From positions 1,240,001 to 1,304,000 of the forward strand of contig NZ_CP054690.1 in assembly GCF_013348805.1 (NCBI RefSeq): DNA of 64,000 bases, given 5' to 3'. The DNA is from Rhodococcus sp. W8901. Its GTDB lineage: Bacteria; Actinomycetota; Actinomycetes; Mycobacteriales; Mycobacteriaceae. The position numbers and the translations under genes were made by a program. How positions within the stretch are numbered: the stretch's first letter is position 1; every line of letters starts with the position of its first letter. The notes under the pieces are model-generated. The model saw only the letters and a program-made list of their open reading frames with translations, ran no database searches and was not told the origin of the DNA. Positions 8,095-16,378 of this stretch are shown in pieces.

Positions 8095-10862
8095 CGGATC
8101 CGTTCGGCACCGCGGCGCTGCAGGAGGGGACGCTCCTCGCGTGGCGGAACTCGCCGACGCGTCTGCGTGAGGACGCGGCGGCCGAGGCCGACCTCGTCCG
8201 CGCCGGCTACCGCGACCGGCTGCTGACCGAACTGGCGCAGAACGCGGCCGACGCCGCCGCCCGCACCGGGATCCCCGGCGCCCTGCGGGTCCAACTGCAC
8301 GACGACGTGCTCCGGATCGCGAACACCGGTGCACCCCTCGATGTCGAAGGCGTGCACGCGCTCGCCGCGCTCCGTGCCTCCGGGAAGACCGGAAGCTCCG
8401 GAGCGTTCGCGGGGGTAGGACGATTCGGCGTCGGATTCACCGCGGTCCGGGCCGTCAGCGACGAGGTGGAACTGCGGTCCACCAGCGGCTCGCTGCTGTT
8501 CTCCGCCGCCCGCACCCGTGCCGCCGTCGCGGAGGAGGGCCTGGAAGTGCCCGACGCGGGTGTCCCGGCGCTGCGCCTGGTGTGGGCCACCGACGAACGG
8601 CCGCCGTCCGGATTCGACACCGAGGTGGTGCTGCGGCTGCGCCCCGATGTCGATGCCGCGGCCCTGGTGGCCGGATTCGCCGCCGAGGCCGTCGACCTGC
8701 TGCTCGAGCTCCCGGGAATCGCGACGATCGAGGTCGGCGACACGGTGCTGCGCCGTACCGAGCGTGAACTCGACGGTGACCGCGCCGGGCTCACCGAGAT
8801 CACCGTCGGCGACCGCACGTGGTGGCAGTTCCGGGCCGATGCCGCGCGGTGGCTGGTGCCGGTGGTCGACGGGCGGGTGCGCACCGTGACCGCCGACGTC
8901 CTGCGTGCCCCCACCCGCTCCGACGAGGAACTGTCGATCCCGGCGCTGCTGATCGCCGACGTCCCGACGCAGCCCGACCGCCGGCGCGTGCTGCCCGGCG
9001 CGCCGTTGGCCGCCGTCGCCCGCGGCTACGCACGGTTCGTCGCGGCGCTCCCGCGCGACCAGCGCCCGGATCTGGTGCCGCAGCCCGGATTCGCGCGCAG
9101 CGAGGTGGACGCGGCCCTGCGCGAGGAGTTGCTGCGCGAGTTGCGCACGCAGCCGTGGGTGCCCGCCGCCCGCACCGCTGCCTACCCGGATGCCGCCGAC
9201 CTGGTCCCGACCCGCGCCACCGTGATCCCCGCACTGACCGACGAACTGGCCGATGCGCTCGCCGATGTCGTGCCCGACCTGGTGGACCCGGAGCTGTCGG
9301 GGCCGCGGCACGCCCCGGCGCTGGCGGCGGTGGACGTGCACCGGGTGGGACTGGCCCGTATCGCCGAACTGCTGGGCGGCCATCACCGGGAACCGTCGTG
9401 GTGGCACGCCCTCTACGACGCGCTCGAACCGCTGGTGGTGGATGCGCTGGCCGTCGAAGAGCTTGCCGCCGTTCCGGTTCCGCTCGCGGACGGTCGCACC
9501 GTCACCGGCCCGCGCACCACCGTCACCGGCACCGACCTGGGGCATGCGGTGGATGCGGCCGTCGCGGCCCTGGACTGGGTGCGGCTGGTGCACCCGGACG
9601 CCGCCCATCCGCTGCTCAACCGGTTGGGTGCCGAGCGGGCGACCGCGGGGGACCTGCTGTCCGATCCCGCGCTGCGCGCCCGCATCGAGGACGTCGACTA
9701 CGACGACCCCACCGCCGCAACCGAATTGGCGACCGCAGTGCTCTCGCTGGTCGGACTCGCGCCGCCCGACGCGCGGCCGGGTTGGCTGGGTGAGCTGCCG
9801 CTGCCCGACGCCGACGGCGAACTGGTGCCCGCCGACGAACTGCTGCTGCCGGGCGCCCCGCTCGCCGAGCTGCTCGACGACGACTCGCCGTTCGGCACCG
9901 TCGACGCGGCACTGGTCGAGCGGGTGGGGGAGGAGTCGCTGCGCGCGCTCGGCGTCGGCTGGGGCTTCTCCGTGATGCGTGCCGAGTTGCCCACCGGCCC
10001 CGAACACGACCTCGACGACGAGCCCCGCTGGTGGGACACCCTTTCCGAGGACCCCGAGACGCTGGTCGCGGTGCGGGACCTGGACCTGGTCGATCCCGCG
10101 CGGTGGTCGCAGGCGCTGACGCTGCTCGCCGGCGACCCGCTCACCGCGGCCGCGCTCGCCGACCGCGACGGCTACACCGCGTGGTGGCTGCGCACGCACG
10201 CCGAGATCGACGGACGGCGCCTCGGCCTGCTGCGCGCACCCGACGACGACACGTTCGCCGGACTGCTCGACGTCTTCGACCACCCGGCCGCACCCGCGCT
10301 GGCCGGTGCGCTGGCACCCACCGCGGTCGACGACACCGGGCTGGCCCGGGTGCTGCTCGACCGGCTCGCCGACCCCGAGCGCACCCCCACCCCGGACGTC
10401 GTGACCCGCACCCACCGGCTGCTGGCCGCGGCCGCGGACCGCGGCGTGCTGGATCTCGACGAACTGGGCCTGCCGTCCGGCGTGCGCAGCCTCGCGGGCG
10501 CCGTCGCCGATCCCGACGTCGCGCTGGTGCTCGACCGCGCGCACCTCGGCGCCGTCGTCCCACCGGGGCGCCTGGTGCTCGGTGCGCTGGACACCGCCGC
10601 CGCCCTCGCGGATCTGCTGGATCTGCCGCTCGCGTCGGCCGCGGTCCACGCACAGGTCCTCGGGGACGGCGAGACCAGCACGTGGGATCGCGAACCGGGG
10701 GCCGTGCTGGCGTGCACGGTGCTGGGGCTGCCGCTGCCGAGCGGATCCGTCGTCGTGCACGACGAGCTCGTCGTGCGGCTCGGCGGTGCGCTCGACGGTG
10801 ACGTCGCCGTCGCATGGTGGGTGGACACCGACGGCCGGACCCACTGCCGTCGCCGTCCGTGA
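8091..10862 (+). CDS. Sacsin/Hsp90-type GHKL ATPase-domain protein, apparent CTG start
   Basis: About 923 residues. Residues 30-200 form a GHKL ATP-binding domain of the sacsin type: LLTELAQNAADAA is the N-box with the catalytic Glu and Mg-binding Asn, and GVGRFGVGFTAV is the glycine lid. The rest is Ala/Asp-rich with no domain I recognise. Relatives in mycolate actinobacteria are annotated as sacsin-like ATP-binding proteins of unknown role. The conserved N-terminus (x-TDPFGTAALQEGTLLAWRNS) begins at a CTG that overlaps the preceding stop (CTGA); no ATG, GTG or TTG in frame is suitably placed. I therefore infer a CTG initiation codon in a CTGA overlap. Confidence 0.75.
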   Translation: MTDPFGTAALQEGTLLAWRNSPTRLREDAAAEADLVRAGYRDRLLTELAQNAADAAARTGIPGALRVQLHDDVLRIANTGAPLDVEGVHALAALRASGKTGSSGAFAGVGRFGVGFTAVRAVSDEVELRSTSGSLLFSAARTRAAVAEEGLEVPDAGVPALRLVWATDERPPSGFDTEVVLRLRPDVDAAALVAGFAAEAVDLLLELPGIATIEVGDTVLRRTERELDGDRAGLTEITVGDRTWWQFRADAARWLVPVVDGRVRTVTADVLRAPTRSDEELSIPALLIADVPTQPDRRRVLPGAPLAAVARGYARFVAALPRDQRPDLVPQPGFARSEVDAALREELLRELRTQPWVPAARTAAYPDAADLVPTRATVIPALTDELADALADVVPDLVDPELSGPRHAPALAAVDVHRVGLARIAELLGGHHREPSWWHALYDALEPLVVDALAVEELAAVPVPLADGRTVTGPRTTVTGTDLGHAVDAAVAALDWVRLVHPDAAHPLLNRLGAERATAGDLLSDPALRARIEDVDYDDPTAATELATAVLSLVGLAPPDARPGWLGELPLPDADGELVPADELLLPGAPLAELLDDDSPFGTVDAALVERVGEESLRALGVGWGFSVMRAELPTGPEHDLDDEPRWWDTLSEDPETLVAVRDLDLVDPARWSQALTLLAGDPLTAAALADRDGYTAWWLRTHAEIDGRRLGLLRAPDDDTFAGLLDVFDHPAAPALAGALAPTAVDDTGLARVLLDRLADPERTPTPDVVTRTHRLLAAAADRGVLDLDELGLPSGVRSLAGAVADPDVALVLDRAHLGAVVPPGRLVLGALDTAAALADLLDLPLASAAVHAQVLGDGETSTWDREPGAVLACTVLGLPLPSGSVVVHDELVVRLGGALDGDVAVAWWVDTDGRTHCRRRP

Positions 10863-10872
10863 GGGGAGAGAC

Positions 10873-11427
10873 ATGACGTTCGACCAGTCGGTACTGGACT
10901 GGATGCTCGACATCCGCACGCCCGGGCTCACGGACGCCGTCACGGTCGTCACGAACAGCGGCGGGACGCTCGCGGTGTTCGTCATCTCCGCGGTCGTGAC
11001 GACCGCGCTGCTCGCGCGGCGGTACACCGCGGACGCCGTGATGGTCGCCGGCGCGATGCTCTCCGGCTGGGCGGCGATGAGTTTGCTCAAACTTTTGTTC
11101 GGGCGTGAACGGCCGCCCCTGCCGGAGCGTCTCGTGATGCTCGAGAGCTATTCGTTCCCGTCCGGACACGCGATGATGTCCGCGATCCTCGCGTGCGTCC
11201 TGGGTGCGGTGGCGGTGCGGATCCTCGCCGCCGGCCTCCGGCGGAACCTGCTGCTGGTGCTGCTGGCGTGCTACACCCTGGCCGTCGGGCTCTCACGGGT
11301 GTACCTGGGCGCGCACTGGCTCACCGACGTGCTCGCCGGCTGGGCGTTCGGTGTGGCGTGGGCCGCACTGTGGATCTGGGCGATCACCCGTCGAAATACC
11401 CGTTTGACGCGCGCGAACTCCGTGTGA
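10873..11427 (+). CDS. PAP2-family phosphatase (membrane)
   Basis: 184 residues with about five transmembrane segments. All three acid-phosphatase motifs are present: KLLFGRERPP, SFPSGHAM and SRVYLGAHWLTDVLAG, which supply the catalytic histidines facing the outside of the membrane. Such proteins dephosphorylate phosphatidic acid, phosphatidylglycerol phosphate or undecaprenyl pyrophosphate; the substrate cannot be told from sequence. It begins 11 bases after the GHKL protein with the RBS GAGGGGAGAG, so it belongs to the same operon. The C-terminus is Arg-rich. Confidence 0.9.
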   Translation: MTFDQSVLDWMLDIRTPGLTDAVTVVTNSGGTLAVFVISAVVTTALLARRYTADAVMVAGAMLSGWAAMSLLKLLFGRERPPLPERLVMLESYSFPSGHAMMSAILACVLGAVAVRILAAGLRRNLLLVLLACYTLAVGLSRVYLGAHWLTDVLAGWAFGVAWAALWIWAITRRNTRLTRANSV

Positions 11428-11472
11428 ATTCCCTCACCCCGCGGATCGGGCGGCGGTGACGACGTCCGAGGC

Positions 11473-11721
11473 TCAGGCGAGGCCGCGCTGCGCGCCCCGG
11501 CTGCCGCGCCGCGCGGCCCGGCGCTGAACGAGGAACAACGCGAATCCCAGGAGGCCCAGGGCGGTTCCGGCATAACAGACCGGAAGTGCGTCGCTCCACC
11601 GGTCGCCCACCAGTAGCACCACGACGGTCGCCAGAACCCACGCTGCCGTGCCCACCGCGAGCACCGGGCGGGGATCGGACAGGCGGGCCACGAGCGTCGA
11701 CGTGCTATGGATTTCGGTCAC
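11473..11721 (-). CDS. DUF2530 small membrane protein
   Basis: 82 residues with two transmembrane helices (PVLAVGTAAWVLATVVVLLV and LPVCYAGTALGLLGFALFLV) joined by a short loop with GDRW, and an Arg-rich C-terminus. This is the DUF2530 arrangement found near MarR and purine-permease genes in mycobacteria and rhodococci. Function unknown. It is divergent from the NCS2 permease and convergent with the PAP2 gene. Confidence 0.8.
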   Translation of the reverse strand: MTEIHSTSTLVARLSDPRPVLAVGTAAWVLATVVVLLVGDRWSDALPVCYAGTALGLLGFALFLVQRRAARRGSRGAQRGLA

Positions 11722-11802
11722 ACGATTAAGTTACCCCTGCGTCGGTGCCCTAATCTGCCAGGTGCGAAACCCCACTTCCCGGCGATTGGACCGAAACTCG
11801 AC

Positions 11803-13293
11803 ATGGCGGTTACCGACAAAACGACCGAGCCCACGCGGCGGTCGGCGCCCTCGCGGTTGCTCGACACCTACTTCAAGATCACAGAGCGTGGCTCGACCAT
11901 CAGCACCGAGGTCCGCGGCGGCCTGGTCACGTTCGTGGCCATGGCGTACATCGTCGTCCTCAACCCGCTGATCCTCGGTAGCTTCTCGGCCGACGACGCC
12001 GCCGCCAAGACCGACGTCCTCGGCAACATCCTGCCGATCAGCCAGGTCGCGGCGGTGACCGCGCTGGTCGCCGGTCTGATGAGCATCGCCTTCGGCATCA
12101 TCGCGAACTATCCGTTCGGTATCGCCGCGGGTCTGGGCATCAACAGCCTCCTCGCCGTGTCGATCGCGCCGCAGGTCACCTGGCCCGAGGCGATGGGTCT
12201 GGTCGTCATCGACGGCATCATCATCGTGGTGCTGGCCGCGACCGGTTTCCGCACGGCGGTCTTCAACGCCATCCCGCGTGAACTCAAGGCCGCGATCGCC
12301 GCCGGTATCGGCATGTTCATCGCGTTCATCGGTCTGGTCGACGCCGGATTCGTCCGCCGCATCCCCGACGCCGCCGGCACGTCCGTCCCCGTCGGCCTCG
12401 GCATCAACGGTTCGATCGGCGCGTGGCCGACCGCAGTCTTCGTCTTCGGTGTCCTGCTCATGGGCGTCCTCGTGGTCCGGAAGGTCCGCGGCGGCCTGCT
12501 GATCGGCATCGTCGTCACCACCGTGCTCGCCGCGATCATCGAGGCCGTCTTCGATGTCGGCGCCTCCAAGGGCGTCGACCCCAAGGGCTGGAACCTCAGC
12601 GTTCCCGTGCTGCCCGACGTCGTCGCGCAGCTGCCCGACCTGAGCCTCGTCGGCGACGTCAGCCTGTTCGGTGCGTTCACCCGCATCGGTGTCCTCGCCG
12701 CCAGCCTGCTGGTCTTCACCCTGGTGCTCGCCAACTTCTTCGACGCGATGGGCACCATGACCGGCCTCGGCAAGGAAGCCGGGCTCACCGACAAGGACGA
12801 CAACCTGCCCGGCGTCGGCAAGGCCCTCGTCGTCGAGGGCGCCGGCGCGATCGTCGGCGGCGGCGCATCCGCGTCGTCCAACACGGTGTTCGTCGAGTCC
12901 GCCTCCGGCATCGCCGAGGGCGCCCGCACCGGCCTCGCCAACGTCGTCACCGGTGTGCTGTTCCTGGCCGCGATGTTCCTCACGCCGCTGTACTCGGTGG
13001 TCCCGATCGAGGCCGCGGCCCCGGCGCTGGTCGTGGTGGGCGCGTTGATGATCGGCCAGGTGCGCGACATCGACTTCGGCAAGTTCTCGATCGCGCTGCC
13101 GGCGTTCCTGACGATCGTCACGATGCCGTTCACGTACTCCATCGCCAACGGCATCGGTGTCGGCTTCATCTCCTACGTGGTCCTCGCGGCCGCGGGCGGC
13201 AACGCCAAGAAGGTGCACCCGCTGCTGTGGCTCGTTGCGGCACTGTTCGTCGCGTACTTCGCAGTCGGCCCGATCACTGACGCCGTTACGTGA
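11803..13293 (+). CDS. NCS2-family purine permease (AzgA-like)
   Basis: 496 residues, about 13 hydrophobic segments. The start (LDTYFKITERGSTISTEVRG) and segments such as AMAYIVVLNPLIL, PFGIAAGLGINSLLA and ANFFDAMGTMTGLGKEAGL are typical of the AzgA branch of nucleobase:cation symporters, which import adenine, guanine or hypoxanthine. The substrate-binding stretch GGGASASSNTVFVESASGIAEGARTG... begins at about residue 355. The ATG at 11803 gives the family length. A MarR regulator follows on the same strand after 35 bases, but no purine riboswitch is apparent in the 80-base leader. Confidence 0.92.
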   Translation: MAVTDKTTEPTRRSAPSRLLDTYFKITERGSTISTEVRGGLVTFVAMAYIVVLNPLILGSFSADDAAAKTDVLGNILPISQVAAVTALVAGLMSIAFGIIANYPFGIAAGLGINSLLAVSIAPQVTWPEAMGLVVIDGIIIVVLAATGFRTAVFNAIPRELKAAIAAGIGMFIAFIGLVDAGFVRRIPDAAGTSVPVGLGINGSIGAWPTAVFVFGVLLMGVLVVRKVRGGLLIGIVVTTVLAAIIEAVFDVGASKGVDPKGWNLSVPVLPDVVAQLPDLSLVGDVSLFGAFTRIGVLAASLLVFTLVLANFFDAMGTMTGLGKEAGLTDKDDNLPGVGKALVVEGAGAIVGGGASASSNTVFVESASGIAEGARTGLANVVTGVLFLAAMFLTPLYSVVPIEAAAPALVVVGALMIGQVRDIDFGKFSIALPAFLTIVTMPFTYSIANGIGVGFISYVVLAAAGGNAKKVHPLLWLVAALFVAYFAVGPITDAVT

Positions 13294-13328
13294 TTGGCGG
13301 GGCGCGAGTTCCCGTATTGTTTGATTCT

Positions 13329-13760
13329 GTGACATCGGATACTCGCGCCCTGGCCAGCGACCTGTCCTTAGCGGTTGTGCGTCTCACGCGCCACCTGCGG
13401 GGACGGCGTGCGGAGGCCCAGGTCTCGCTGACGCAGCTGTCGGCGCTCGCCACCCTCGCCGCCGAGGGGTCGATGACGCCGGGCGCTCTGGCCGCGCGCG
13501 AGAAGGTCCAGCCGCCGTCGATGACCCGGGTCATCGCGTCGCTCGCCGACCTCGGACTGGTCGATCGCACACCGCATCCCACCGACGGTCGGCAGATCAT
13601 CGTCTCGCTCTCCGATGCCGGTCACGCCCTCATCGAGGGCGAGACCCAGGCGCGCGAGGCGTGGATGACCGAGAAGCTGTCGGGCCTCGACGACGAGCAG
13701 ATCGAAACCCTGCGCAACGCCGTCACCATCATCTCCGGTCTGGTCTCCGAGAACGGCTGA
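13329..13760 (+). CDS. MarR-family transcriptional regulator (Rv0880-like)
   Basis: 143 residues, same length as Rv0880. The winged helix is clear: VSLTQLSALATLAAEGSMTP, then EKVQPPSMTRVIASLADLG (recognition helix) and the wing RTPHPTDGRQIIVSLSDAG. The GTG at 13329 gives VTSDTRALASDLSLAVVRLT, matching the mycobacterial start. It follows the NCS2 permease. The ligand and targets are unknown. In the H37Rv order the next gene would be the rRNA methyltransferase Rv0881, which here is displaced by more than 9 kb. Confidence 0.88.
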   Translation: MTSDTRALASDLSLAVVRLTRHLRGRRAEAQVSLTQLSALATLAAEGSMTPGALAAREKVQPPSMTRVIASLADLGLVDRTPHPTDGRQIIVSLSDAGHALIEGETQAREAWMTEKLSGLDDEQIETLRNAVTIISGLVSENG

Positions 13761-13813
13761 CTCGACCGATTGCGGCCCCGAAGTCGTTCACGCACAGCCT
13801 GATCGGGTCCGCG

Positions 13814-14827
13814 TCATCGCGAAGGTGATGCGGCGCTCGGTATCTTGTCGAGGTGTTGATCGGCGCGGGGCTCCACCGAGACGGTCCGCGCTTCCAGTGT
13901 CGTCTCGCAGTGATCGCACACGAGCCGCGGCACGAACGGCCTCCCGCACCCAGTGTGTGTGAAGACGATCGCCTCGCCCTCGGGTGCAGGAAACCAGTGC
14001 TGTCCCCACGTGATCATGCACAACACCACGGGGAAAAAGGCTCGACCCTTCTCGGTCAGGTGGTAGGTCACCCAGTCCGTACGGGCGGTGCTGGGCGATT
14101 CGCGAAGGACACCGAGTTCGAGGAACGTCCGTAGTCGATCCGCCACAATCGTGGGTGACGCCTGCATCCGCTCTGCGAACTCGCTGTAGCGCTGCGCCCC
14201 GAAGAACGCCGCTCCGAGCATCGCCGCGGACCACCGATTGCCGAGCAACTCCATGGTGTGCGGTAGTACTCGCGGCGGCCGGGCCGCGCCGCTGGACCGC
14301 CGCCGACTCGACGCCGCGGGCACGCTGCGGGTCCAGCCGCCACTGGGGCCCATCTCGGCGACAACGTCGCGGGCGCTGGCCGGACGACCGCACGCGGCGC
14401 AGTGCGTTACCGGTGTGAACTGGTGTCCACAAGGGGAGTGCCGCATGCTCGGCAGAATGCCCTCGTCCGGTGCCCACTGGAGTTCCCACGACCACACCGA
14501 GAGCAGAATCGGCCACACGGCGTGCCCGCACTGGGTGCGCCGGTACTCGTAACGCGCGGGTCTCTCCTGGTAGCAGACCCGATCGAACAGTCCGGCCTCC
14601 GTGAGCGCGGCCAGTCGGGCCGACAGGACCGCGTGCGAGATCCCGCCCACCGACATCCAGTCGCGGTACCGCAGTGCGCCTTGGAACGAATGGCGGAGAA
14701 TCCACAGGTTCCATTCGTCGCCGAGCAGACCGAGCGTCACCGCGATCGCGTTGTCACCACCCGGTGCGAGCATGCGCCCGGCGGTCGGAGCGGTCTGCGC
14801 CGCGCCGGAGGCATGTTCGTCGGACAT
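13814..14827 (-). CDS. Two-module HxlR transcriptional regulator with repeated His/Cys metal motif
   Basis: 337 residues made of two tandem HxlR-type winged-helix modules. Module 1 (about 25-150): LLGDEWNLWILRHSFQGALR then GGISHAVLSARLAALTEAG. Module 2 (about 187-310): LLGNRWSAAMLGAAFFGAQR then SPTIVADRLRTFLELG. Each module ends with the same putative zinc site: H130-x2-C133-x9-C143-x2-C146 and H291-x2-C294-x9-C304-x2-C307. A linker rich in Ser/Arg (165-185) joins them. HxlR proteins normally dimerise, so this looks like a covalent pseudo-dimer. It starts 8 bases after the carotenoid-oxygenase gene and is the last gene of the thiolase-oxygenase operon, so it probably controls that operon. Confidence 0.88.
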   Translation of the reverse strand: MSDEHASGAAQTAPTAGRMLAPGGDNAIAVTLGLLGDEWNLWILRHSFQGALRYRDWMSVGGISHAVLSARLAALTEAGLFDRVCYQERPARYEYRRTQCGHAVWPILLSVWSWELQWAPDEGILPSMRHSPCGHQFTPVTHCAACGRPASARDVVAEMGPSGGWTRSVPAASSRRRSSGAARPPRVLPHTMELLGNRWSAAMLGAAFFGAQRYSEFAERMQASPTIVADRLRTFLELGVLRESPSTARTDWVTYHLTEKGRAFFPVVLCMITWGQHWFPAPEGEAIVFTHTGCGRPFVPRLVCDHCETTLEARTVSVEPRADQHLDKIPSAASPSR

Positions 14828-14835
14828 CCCACGAA

Positions 14836-16368
14836 CTATAGTCCGGGACGGTCCAGTCCCACCGCGTCCGTCGGGCTGTCCGCCGTACGCCAACGGGGGA
14901 GCGCCGACCCCGGCGCCCACGTCGAATGCGTGCCGCTCGAGATCCGTTCGGGCAGGCGGATCCGCGCGATCGGTCCGTCGGCGACGCGCGCGGCGTCGAA
15001 CACGAGGCACTCGGAGATGTCCCGGTTGACGTCCGAGGTAATGGTCACCAGGTAGCCGTCGTCCTCGGACGTCGACCCGATCCGCGGGGCCATGACGGTC
15101 TCGCTGCCGAACACGCCCTCCCCGAACGCGAAGTGTTCCTCGTTCCCCGTGACGGTGTCGTGCTTGACCAGGCCGTTGAACAGGAACCAGCCCGGAAGCC
15201 CGGTCGCCGCGTAGGTGTAGCGGTGACTGCGCCCCGCATGCGCGGGGTTGATCATGCCGAACTCCGTCACCGTCTCCGAAAGACGTTCCTCCCGAACCTC
15301 TCCCGTGCGCATGTTCAGCCGCCATCGGTGCAGGTGCGTGCCCATGCGGTCGAGCGCGAGGAAGCGGAACATCCGCTGGTAGGGTCCGCCGTCTCCGGTG
15401 TCTTCGGGCTCCGGATGCTCCTGGTGGAAGCCTTCGAGGATGATCTCGTCGCCGCTCTCGTACGCGTTGGTCCAGTGCAGGACGTACGTCGGGTCCGCCT
15501 CGAACCACCGGATCTGATCCGAGTTTCCGCGGCGTGGGATCACGCCCAGTCGTAGCGGGACGTCCGGATGGAACCGGGAGACGTACTTGCCCACCGCGAG
15601 GGCCTCCGGAACCCAGAACAGGGGGCAGTCGTTGAGGATCGCGTAGTTGTCGGTGAACGCCATGTCGTGCGGCAGGCGCGGACCCGGCAACTCGATGTCG
15701 ACGTAGTGCACGAGGCGGTCGTCGGCGTCGACCACGCCGTAATGCATGTACGGAGCATCGGTGCCGTAGTTGAAGAACAACAACTCGCCGGTGCGTTCGT
15801 CGACCTTGGGATGCGCCGAGATGCCCAGGGCCGATGGGAAGTCGCCGTGCCACGTGGCCTTCCCCAGGGTCTCGAGCGTCGTCGGATCGAGCCGGTAGAG
15901 GTCGCCGCACTGCCAGAAACTGGTCTGGGCGACGCCGCCGTGGACCACGACATCGGTGCTCGACGCATCCTTCATCCGACCCCGGGCGCCCCAGCCGTCC
16001 TGCCGGATCGACTTCTCCGGCCGCTCGGCAATGCCCGCCCACAGCGGGCCACCGGCCTCCTGCTCGGCGAGGAATCCGTCGGTCTTGACGAAACGGTTGC
16101 GGTAGAAAGCCTTTCCGTCGCGGAAGCCGACGACGTGAATCATGCCGTCACCGTCGAAGGGGTGGTACCGGCCCTCCAAGGCCGGATGCGCCGGGTTCTC
16201 GGTGTTGCGGAGGTAGACGCCGTCGAGGTCGCTCGGCAACTCGCCCACCACCTCGAGATCGTCGGCGCTGCGCTCGACATGTTGGGGGCGCCACGCCCCC
16301 GTGCGGTACGGATGGTCGTCGTCGGCCGGCAGCGTCGTCAGGGCGCGCCCGAGTACCTCGATCTCCAT
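14836..16368 (-). CDS. Carotenoid/stilbene cleavage oxygenase family protein
   Basis: 510 residues, the usual size of the RPE65/carotenoid cleavage oxygenase family (PF03055), a seven-bladed propeller around a non-haem Fe(II). The four iron-ligand histidines can be assigned: H186 (GISAHPKVDE), H234 (LPHDMAFTDNYA), H298 (YVLHWTNAYESGDE) and H481 (SSGTHSTWAPG). The early motif VYLRNTENPAHP...YHPFDGDGMIH is also typical. The family splits a C=C bond of carotenoids, apocarotenoids or lignostilbenes into two carbonyls; sequence alone does not tell which. The RBS AGGAGGAACCAC lies before the ATG. It is sandwiched in one operon between a thiolase (10 bases upstream) and the HxlR regulator. Confidence 0.92.
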   Translation of the reverse strand: MEIEVLGRALTTLPADDDHPYRTGAWRPQHVERSADDLEVVGELPSDLDGVYLRNTENPAHPALEGRYHPFDGDGMIHVVGFRDGKAFYRNRFVKTDGFLAEQEAGGPLWAGIAERPEKSIRQDGWGARGRMKDASSTDVVVHGGVAQTSFWQCGDLYRLDPTTLETLGKATWHGDFPSALGISAHPKVDERTGELLFFNYGTDAPYMHYGVVDADDRLVHYVDIELPGPRLPHDMAFTDNYAILNDCPLFWVPEALAVGKYVSRFHPDVPLRLGVIPRRGNSDQIRWFEADPTYVLHWTNAYESGDEIILEGFHQEHPEPEDTGDGGPYQRMFRFLALDRMGTHLHRWRLNMRTGEVREERLSETVTEFGMINPAHAGRSHRYTYAATGLPGWFLFNGLVKHDTVTGNEEHFAFGEGVFGSETVMAPRIGSTSEDDGYLVTITSDVNRDISECLVFDAARVADGPIARIRLPERISSGTHSTWAPGSALPRWRTADSPTDAVGLDRPGL

Positions 16369-16378
16369 GTGGTTCCTC

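Noticed and set aside
7947-11090. A 1047-codon open frame on the minus strand opposite the GHKL protein and PAP2 genes
   Set aside because: Gly/Arg/Gln-rich translation without family features; the plus-strand genes have clear ATPase and phosphatase motifs.
11722-11802. Purine riboswitch in front of the NCS2 permease
   Set aside because: The leader is too short and I see no three-way junction or conserved core; the MarR downstream is a simpler control candidate.
13814-16042. A single 742-codon minus-strand frame covering both HxlR and much of the carotenoid-oxygenase gene
   Set aside because: Only the last 337 codons, from ATG 14827, are regulator-like. The part above is an out-of-frame reading of the oxygenase gene, which has its own complete frame.
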